64,000 bases of DNA, taken from NCBI GenBank assembly GCA_006503475.1, contig RSEH01000092.1:1-64000 (forward strand), written 5' to 3'. Shown piece after piece: positions 60,072 to 64,000 of this stretch. Position numbers and translations under genes: made by a program. This stretch comes from Stentor roeselii (lineage: Eukaryota; Ciliophora; Heterotrichea; Heterotrichida; Stentoridae). Numbering within the stretch: position 1 is the first letter of the stretch; each line of letters begins with the position of its first letter. The notes beneath the pieces are model-generated. The model saw only the letters and a list, made by a program, of their open reading frames with translations. It did not search any database and was not told the DNA's origin.

Positions 60072-60551
60072 ATGGATGAGATAAACAAGCACTTCTCGAC
60101 CTTTCCTCCATTAATCCTGTTATCACGTGCTTCAGGTATTAGAATAACTTTCTTAGTTCTCGGATTTTTCCTTTTATCAGCTTTTTTCAGTTTATTCAAC
60201 TTGACAGGTAACATTTCAGTGCTGATCACAGGAACACTCTACCCAGGGTACATGTCGCTCTGTTCAATTCACAGTAAAGAAATCGAAGACGACAAACAAT
60301 GGCTGAGTTATTGGGTCCTTTTTGCAGGTAGTCACTTTGCAGACCATTTCTTGAATCACCTGATAGAGTTGATTCCTTTTTACTATACTTTGAAGCTTTT
60401 GTTCGTCGTTTATCTTTTCTGGCCGACAACGAGAGGAAGTCTGTTGATTTATGAAAGGTTCTTGTTTCCTAAGTTCCTTATTAGGGAAGATGATGACAGC
60501 TCTGTTAGAGGGTCTAATGACTTGAAGTCCCAGTCATTTAAGCAGGATTAA
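60072..60551 (+). CDS. REEP/HVA22/TB2-DP1 family ER-shaping protein, 159 aa
   Basis: Central TB2/DP1 domain: two hairpin membrane segments with the family signature (LYPGYMSLCSIHSKEIEDDK, QWLSYWVLFAG and YYTLKLLFVVYLFWPTTRGS, then IYERFLFPKF). A short basic C-terminal tail follows. Y-P-x-Y-x-S-x-x-A/S-I-x-S and W-L-x-Y-W are diagnostic. Such proteins bend the ER membrane into tubules. ATG in CTTATAAATG; convergent with the next gene across 22 bp. Confidence 0.92.
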   Translation: MDEINKHFSTFPPLILLSRASGIRITFLVLGFFLLSAFFSLFNLTGNISVLITGTLYPGYMSLCSIHSKEIEDDKQWLSYWVLFAGSHFADHFLNHLIELIPFYYTLKLLFVVYLFWPTTRGSLLIYERFLFPKFLIREDDDSSVRGSNDLKSQSFKQD

Positions 60552-60573
60552 TTGAATAAGCTATAATTTACTA

Positions 60574-61227
60574 TTATTTACCTACGGGATTGTTGTTCAT
60601 TGGACTGCCGTAGTAGACGTTTGATCCGGGAGCGAAGTAGTTCACCGCCTGGCCTTGTGGGTATGGCTGTTGAACTGGCTGGTAACCTGGCTGGTAACCT
60701 GATTGGTAACCTGGCTGCAAACCTCCCTGATACCCAGACTGATACGCTTGAGCTCTTTGTCCTGGAGGCACATCAGGGTTATCCCCTGCAAGTTGATGTT
60801 GCACGACTGACTCCCGATAAATCTTAGAAACTTTCAAGAACCTAATATAAAGTAACAGTCCTGACAAGTACAAAGCAAACCAGATCAAAGACACAGGAAT
60901 GCTCACTGATGGTGGTGTGAATAAGACAAGAATCCAAACTTCAATATACGACGAGTACGCGCCTACACCACCCCAAATAATTAAGTTAATCAATGACCAG
61001 GACGCATATCGAGATGCTAAAAGTGTTGACTGACTAACAGAAGCCTGCCTTCCCATGACTGATGTGAGAGAGGAAAATACGCTCATGCAGATCTGCCCAA
61101 GTATCAGCATCAATGTACCTCCTATAATAAGGAAAGTAGTCAAGCTAAATACAAATATTAACAATCCGTATAAACTCGTGATTTTGCAGTTCTTCACAAT
61201 AACTCTGATAAGATCTTGATTTTCCAT
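60574..61227 (-). CDS. Tetraspan membrane protein with Tyr/Gly/Gln-rich tail, 217 aa
   Basis: Four hydrophobic segments (YGLLIFVFSLTTFLIIGG, LMLILGQICMSVF, LINLIIWGGVGAYSSYIEVW, VSLIWFALYLSGLLLYIRFL), then a cytoplasmic tail of G-Y-Q-P/S repeats (QPGYQSGYQPGYQPVQQ). The tail is like those of SCAMP, LITAF or MARVEL-type vesicle proteins, but I cannot assign a family. The repeats are likely disordered and protein-binding. ATG in GGTTATAAATG; it follows LSm6 by 22 bp on the same strand. Confidence 0.6.
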   Translation of the reverse strand: MENQDLIRVIVKNCKITSLYGLLIFVFSLTTFLIIGGTLMLILGQICMSVFSSLTSVMGRQASVSQSTLLASRYASWSLINLIIWGGVGAYSSYIEVWILVLFTPPSVSIPVSLIWFALYLSGLLLYIRFLKVSKIYRESVVQHQLAGDNPDVPPGQRAQAYQSGYQGGLQPGYQSGYQPGYQPVQQPYPQGQAVNYFAPGSNVYYGSPMNNNPVGK

Positions 61228-61249
61228 TTATAACCTCTTCATATTAGAC

Positions 61250-61447
61250 CTAATTACTCTCATCCTGCACAGGAGTCAAGAAAAAAACATGATTTCCTCT
61301 AATAAAAACGATTTTTCCCTGATCCCTGAGAACCACATTCAAACTTCCATCAACAGCTTCTAAAAACCCAGTCAAACCAATTCCATTCGCCAGTCTAACC
61401 AGTACCTGTCTTCCTAAAACTCTTTGAAAGAACTCAGGAGAATTCAT
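61250..61447 (-). CDS. LSM6: LSm6-like Sm-fold protein, 65 aa
   Basis: Complete Sm fold in a very short gene: MNSPEFFQRVLGRQVLVRLA (helix and strand 1), NGIGLTGFLEAVDGSLNVVL with the Sm1 G-x-L-x-x-x-D-x-x-x-N pattern, and FIRGNHVFFLTP with the Sm2 I-R-G-N. The N-terminal S-P-x-x-F and the ending without a tail favour LSm6, although SmF is close. The loop between Sm1 and Sm2 is shorter than usual. It would sit in the LSm1-7/2-8 ring in mRNA decay and U6 binding. ATG in CTTATAAATG; 22-bp gaps to both neighbours. Confidence 0.85.
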   Translation of the reverse strand: MNSPEFFQRVLGRQVLVRLANGIGLTGFLEAVDGSLNVVLRDQGKIVFIRGNHVFFLTPVQDESN

Positions 61448-61469
61448 TTATAAGAGAAAATCATTAAAA

Positions 61470-63428
61470 CTAAGCAAAAATCAAAGGCATGCTGCCTCTT
61501 CGTGGGTTAAACCCAGGGTGAGGTACAACCAAGACACACCTTTCACTATCAAATCCTTCAGTTTGGTTCTTCTGAGGATTTTTCGATTCCCAGTACTCCA
61601 CATTGGCCTCAAGTTGTTTTATACAATTTTCCAACACCAATTGAGAAGGTCTAACCGAATTCACAGCTAAAAACACAGGACTTACAATATTCCTAATAAA
61701 CCCAGCTTGCGACTTAGGAACATTCGTCGAGTTCCTATCACAAAACATAGAAACTGAAAGATTCATCGACTTTTCCATATCACCTTGAGCGAAGAACTCT
61801 TCCATGATAAGCCAGCACCACTTTTCATGAAGTTCTATTTTTTTAGCGGAATGTCCGACATCTGCACATTTGATCAGAATTTTAAAGAAATCGAGGCGAG
61901 TGTCTCCGACTTCTAAGGAAAAAGAGTCATTTAAGTATTTTGACTTGAATGATGAAAGTTGGTCGAAGTACTTTGCCATGTCAGTCGCGAGGACCATCTC
62001 GATGATGACTTTTCGAAACCAGGGAAAGGATTCGAAGTGATTTGGAAAAAAGTCGAATTTTTCGAGTTTTAACAGTTCGAAGACTGTTGAAGCGTGCATC
62101 ATTTCTAAGACACTTACGTCGTTGTAGGTTATGGCAAGGTCGTTGCGGGTCACGACTAAAAAACGGTTGTTTTTCGCTTGATGACCAACGTCGTGGGCGA
62201 GACAAGCGACGATGCAGGCTAAGAGATCAACACCTGAGAGGAACTCAAAGACTTGAAAGGAGTTTAACAGGTACAAAAAAGAACACATCACGTCTGCACC
62301 GTGGGTGTTGTTGTGGTAAGGGTTCGAAAAGTACCTTTTTTCTATTTCTTCTACAAAATTTTGTAATTGAGATGATTTTAACTTCAAGGTCTGAACTAAA
62401 CCGTATTTTTTTAATAAAAAAACTGAACATACCTGAATCGCTTGATTCCCGCTGAGATCTTTCACGAAAAAAACATCGAAATTCCACTCAGTTCCAATTT
62501 GTTTCAGAAGACCTGAAAGCTGATCTGCGCCGTAAAGTGTTTCACTTTGAAAGACAGCAATTTTATAATCACCTTTCTTGTCCTCTGCCTCCATCTGGCA
62601 GAAGTTCTGTTCAATAAACTTCTTTTCTTCAGTGTCCAGTTTGTCCATGATTGAAAAGTTGACCTCGTAAATGTTTTTCGTTGTCGCAAGTTGATGAAAA
62701 ACTCGCTTCAAGGCAGTCAAGCAAAATTCAGCTGATCCTCGCAAGTCATTATCAGCTGAAGTTAAAATTTCTCCCATTTTTTCAGTGATTTTTTCAAGTT
62801 TTTCAAGAACTTCATCTAAAGGCGTGTTTTTGGCTGAGTTTTTTGATTGTTCGTCGTATGCGATGAACACACTTCGACTGAAGGTAAAAGATGATGACTT
62901 GCATTTGGAAGAACTGAGAATGAAAACTTTTAAAAGGATGATAAATTGAAAAACTGTCAAGTCTTGTCTTTGGGAACCGAAAAGGTTGAGTAAAAAACTG
63001 GTGGTTGAAAGGAAGAAAGTTGATAAAAGGTAGATTTTTTTGTCTTTTACTAGTTTTCGAGGACCTAAAAGGCTCAGGTATATTAAACTTATTAGAGAAG
63101 GCAGTGAGGCGGGAGTAGAGCTGGAGGTGAATTGGTTTAGGATGTTACTGTCTGAGAATATAAGGGAGAGCCCTGTTGTTAGGTAAAAAATTAGGTTCAA
63201 GGCGTCTTCTGAGAGTTTCACTGAGGGAATGTGGGAGACTAGAAGAGAGATTCCGAAGGTTCCTAATGAATTTCCTAGTGGAAGGGAAACGCCTATTATC
63301 AGATATAAAGGATTTTTCAAATAAGCGAAAATGTTGCTTATTGATACCACTATTTGAAGACCGTAGAAGGCCAGGATGAATGAAATGTCGAACTTTGCTG
63401 GCTTAAGTGACTCTTTTGGATAGTCCAT
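61470..63428 (-). CDS. Membrane-anchored 3',5'-cyclic-nucleotide phosphodiesterase, 652 aa
   Basis: Residues 1-190 contain about six hydrophobic segments; residues 205-250 form a coiled-coil-like linker, and the PDE class I catalytic domain follows. YHNNTHGADV (371-380) and HDVGHQAKNN (412-421) supply metal ligands; further ligands are in IKCADVGHSAK, and FFAQGDMEKSM and CDRNSTNVPKSQAGFI match the C-terminal PDE signature. It hydrolyses cAMP and/or cGMP at a membrane. Protozoan PDEs often have such a TM region. No GAF or cyclic-nucleotide-binding domain is visible. Located upstream of LSm6 on the same strand. Confidence 0.9.
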   Translation of the reverse strand: MDYPKESLKPAKFDISFILAFYGLQIVVSISNIFAYLKNPLYLIIGVSLPLGNSLGTFGISLLVSHIPSVKLSEDALNLIFYLTTGLSLIFSDSNILNQFTSSSTPASLPSLISLIYLSLLGPRKLVKDKKIYLLSTFFLSTTSFLLNLFGSQRQDLTVFQFIILLKVFILSSSKCKSSSFTFSRSVFIAYDEQSKNSAKNTPLDEVLEKLEKITEKMGEILTSADNDLRGSAEFCLTALKRVFHQLATTKNIYEVNFSIMDKLDTEEKKFIEQNFCQMEAEDKKGDYKIAVFQSETLYGADQLSGLLKQIGTEWNFDVFFVKDLSGNQAIQVCSVFLLKKYGLVQTLKLKSSQLQNFVEEIEKRYFSNPYHNNTHGADVMCSFLYLLNSFQVFEFLSGVDLLACIVACLAHDVGHQAKNNRFLVVTRNDLAITYNDVSVLEMMHASTVFELLKLEKFDFFPNHFESFPWFRKVIIEMVLATDMAKYFDQLSSFKSKYLNDSFSLEVGDTRLDFFKILIKCADVGHSAKKIELHEKWCWLIMEEFFAQGDMEKSMNLSVSMFCDRNSTNVPKSQAGFIRNIVSPVFLAVNSVRPSQLVLENCIKQLEANVEYWESKNPQKNQTEGFDSERCVLVVPHPGFNPRRGSMPLIFA

Positions 63429-63760
63429 ATACTTCTTTATTTAGAAAAATGGTTATGGTATGTTTTCTTAAGTGATGAAAAGATTTTCTCATGATTTTTA
63501 GAGTTTTTCTATTTTGAATTAGAAAGAAAATTTTTAAGGTTTTTATTTATTGATTATAACTATTTTAAACTTATAGTTTAAAGTTTTACAATATTAAATA
63601 ATTAAGTGCACTAAATCATCTTCATTTTTGTTACAATCTTTCCTCATAGATTTATAGTTTTCATTCAAAATAATCAAAACCTATTTAAACTTCCTATTAA
63701 TCAATGAACCTGCTATTCCTTAACAAGCAGCTATAAAAAACCCAATATTTTTCAATCATT
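63429..63760. other. Spacer between phosphodiesterase and kinase genes
   Basis: 332 bp; AT-rich. The first half is G-rich and C-poor on the plus strand (upstream of the minus-strand phosphodiesterase). No gene seen. Confidence 0.5.
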
Positions 63761-64000
63761 TCAATTAAACCCTGGAAAAATATCAACATCTTGAGCGAAA
63801 GGATGAACAACTGGTGCATCTTCAACAAAAGGAAAATTCGACGAATCCAGTTCATTACTGATACTTGGTAAAAATACAGGTTTCAATTTTTTATTCCTGA
63901 CCTGTCTCCAGTCAACTCCATGAAAAAACTGATGTTTTTTGATATCTTTAATCTTTATTCTATTCGCAAAGTCCTTTTGAAGTAATTTAACACAAAGGTC
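63761..64000 (-). CDS. AGC-family protein kinase, C-terminal 79 residues (partial)
   Basis: The minus-strand frame runs off the right edge and ends TGA at 63761-63763. It reads DLCVKLLQKDFANRIKIKDI, then KKHQFFHGVDWRQVRNKK: the end of a kinase domain (L-x-x-R-x-x) followed by the H-x-F-F-x-G-V-D-W block diagnostic of AGC kinases. An acidic tail with FPFVEDAPVVHPFAQ and FPGFN resembles the turn and hydrophobic motifs of the AGC C-tail. The subfamily cannot be told. No start is inside the window. Confidence 0.8.
   Translation of the reverse strand, partial: DLCVKLLQKDFANRIKIKDIKKHQFFHGVDWRQVRNKKLKPVFLPSISNELDSSNFPFVEDAPVVHPFAQDVDIFPGFN

Noticed and set aside
1-64000. A reassigned genetic code as in many other ciliates
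   Set aside because: TAA, TAG and TGA all occur at the expected ends of conserved proteins and not inside them.
1-64000. Transposons or virus-like elements
   Set aside because: No transposase, reverse transcriptase, integrase, capsid gene or terminal repeats could be found.

Overview
The window looks like somatic (macronuclear) DNA of a heterotrich ciliate, most likely Stentor coeruleus or a close relative. The evidence is as follows. (1) Conserved proteins end at all three standard stops: TAG for the Na/K-type ATPase and the CDK, TAA for actin and the CDPK, TGA for SF3A3 and APC2. This excludes the reassigned codes of Tetrahymena, Paramecium and Blepharisma. (2) Every intron I can support is exactly 15 nt, GT...AG, with A at position 10. 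(3) Genes are tightly packed (gaps of 0-30 bp are common) in AT-rich DNA. (4) The families are typical of ciliates: REJ-type giant membrane protein, CDPK, TTLL ligase, DM10 protein, membrane-bound cyclic-nucleotide phosphodiesterase. (5) A CCCTAACA-type repeat, the telomeric 8-mer I recall for heterotrichs, sits at about 51.2 kb.

Layout. 0-0.6 kb: C-terminal end of a P-type ATPase alpha subunit. 2.1-13.5 kb (minus): one 11.4-kb gene with four 15-nt introns, encoding a secreted or membrane protein of about 3785 aa with repeated beta-rich modules, a REJ region and five C-terminal TM helices. 15-16.4 kb: sugar-porter MFS gene. 17.0-19.7 kb (minus): three tandem paralogous 7TM receptor-like genes. 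19.7-35.8 kb: a dense block with two low-complexity proteins, CDPK, Rab-like GTPase, a basic small protein, OXA1/COX18-like insertase, a membrane protein, C2HC zinc-finger protein, FYVE-STE20 kinase, TTLL-IQ ligase, SF3A3, CDC50, Mn-type SOD and an unknown. 36-46 kb: a gene-poor, repeat-bearing island with four minus-strand Myb paralogs, each with its single intron at the same site, a Myb relic and an actin gene. 46-64 kb: dense again, with two Omega/DHAR-like GST paralogs, coiled-coil proteins, SWEET transporter, DM10 protein, telomere-like repeat, Sfi1-like candidate, methyltransferase, unknown and coiled-coil proteins, HPt-like protein, an unknown protein and a CDK9/12-type kinase divergently arranged 5 bp apart, APC2, REEP/HVA22, a tetraspan protein, LSm6, cyclic-nucleotide phosphodiesterase and the C-terminal tail of an AGC kinase running off the right edge.

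Three genome-scale signals run through the window. Many start codons sit directly on a TATAA element (TATAAATG and variants). Upstream regions are strongly G-depleted on the coding strand, most extremely before actin, and the skew switches within divergent spacers. Introns are nearly invisible at 15 nt; one is multiple-of-three and stop-free, so a naive reading keeps it as coding.

Functionally the genes are mostly housekeeping and ciliate cell-biology genes: ion and phospholipid transport, Ca2+ and cyclic-nucleotide signalling, tubulin modification, splicing/RNA decay, cell-cycle ubiquitin ligase. No mobile element, viral remnant, CRISPR array, rRNA or tRNA gene could be supported.
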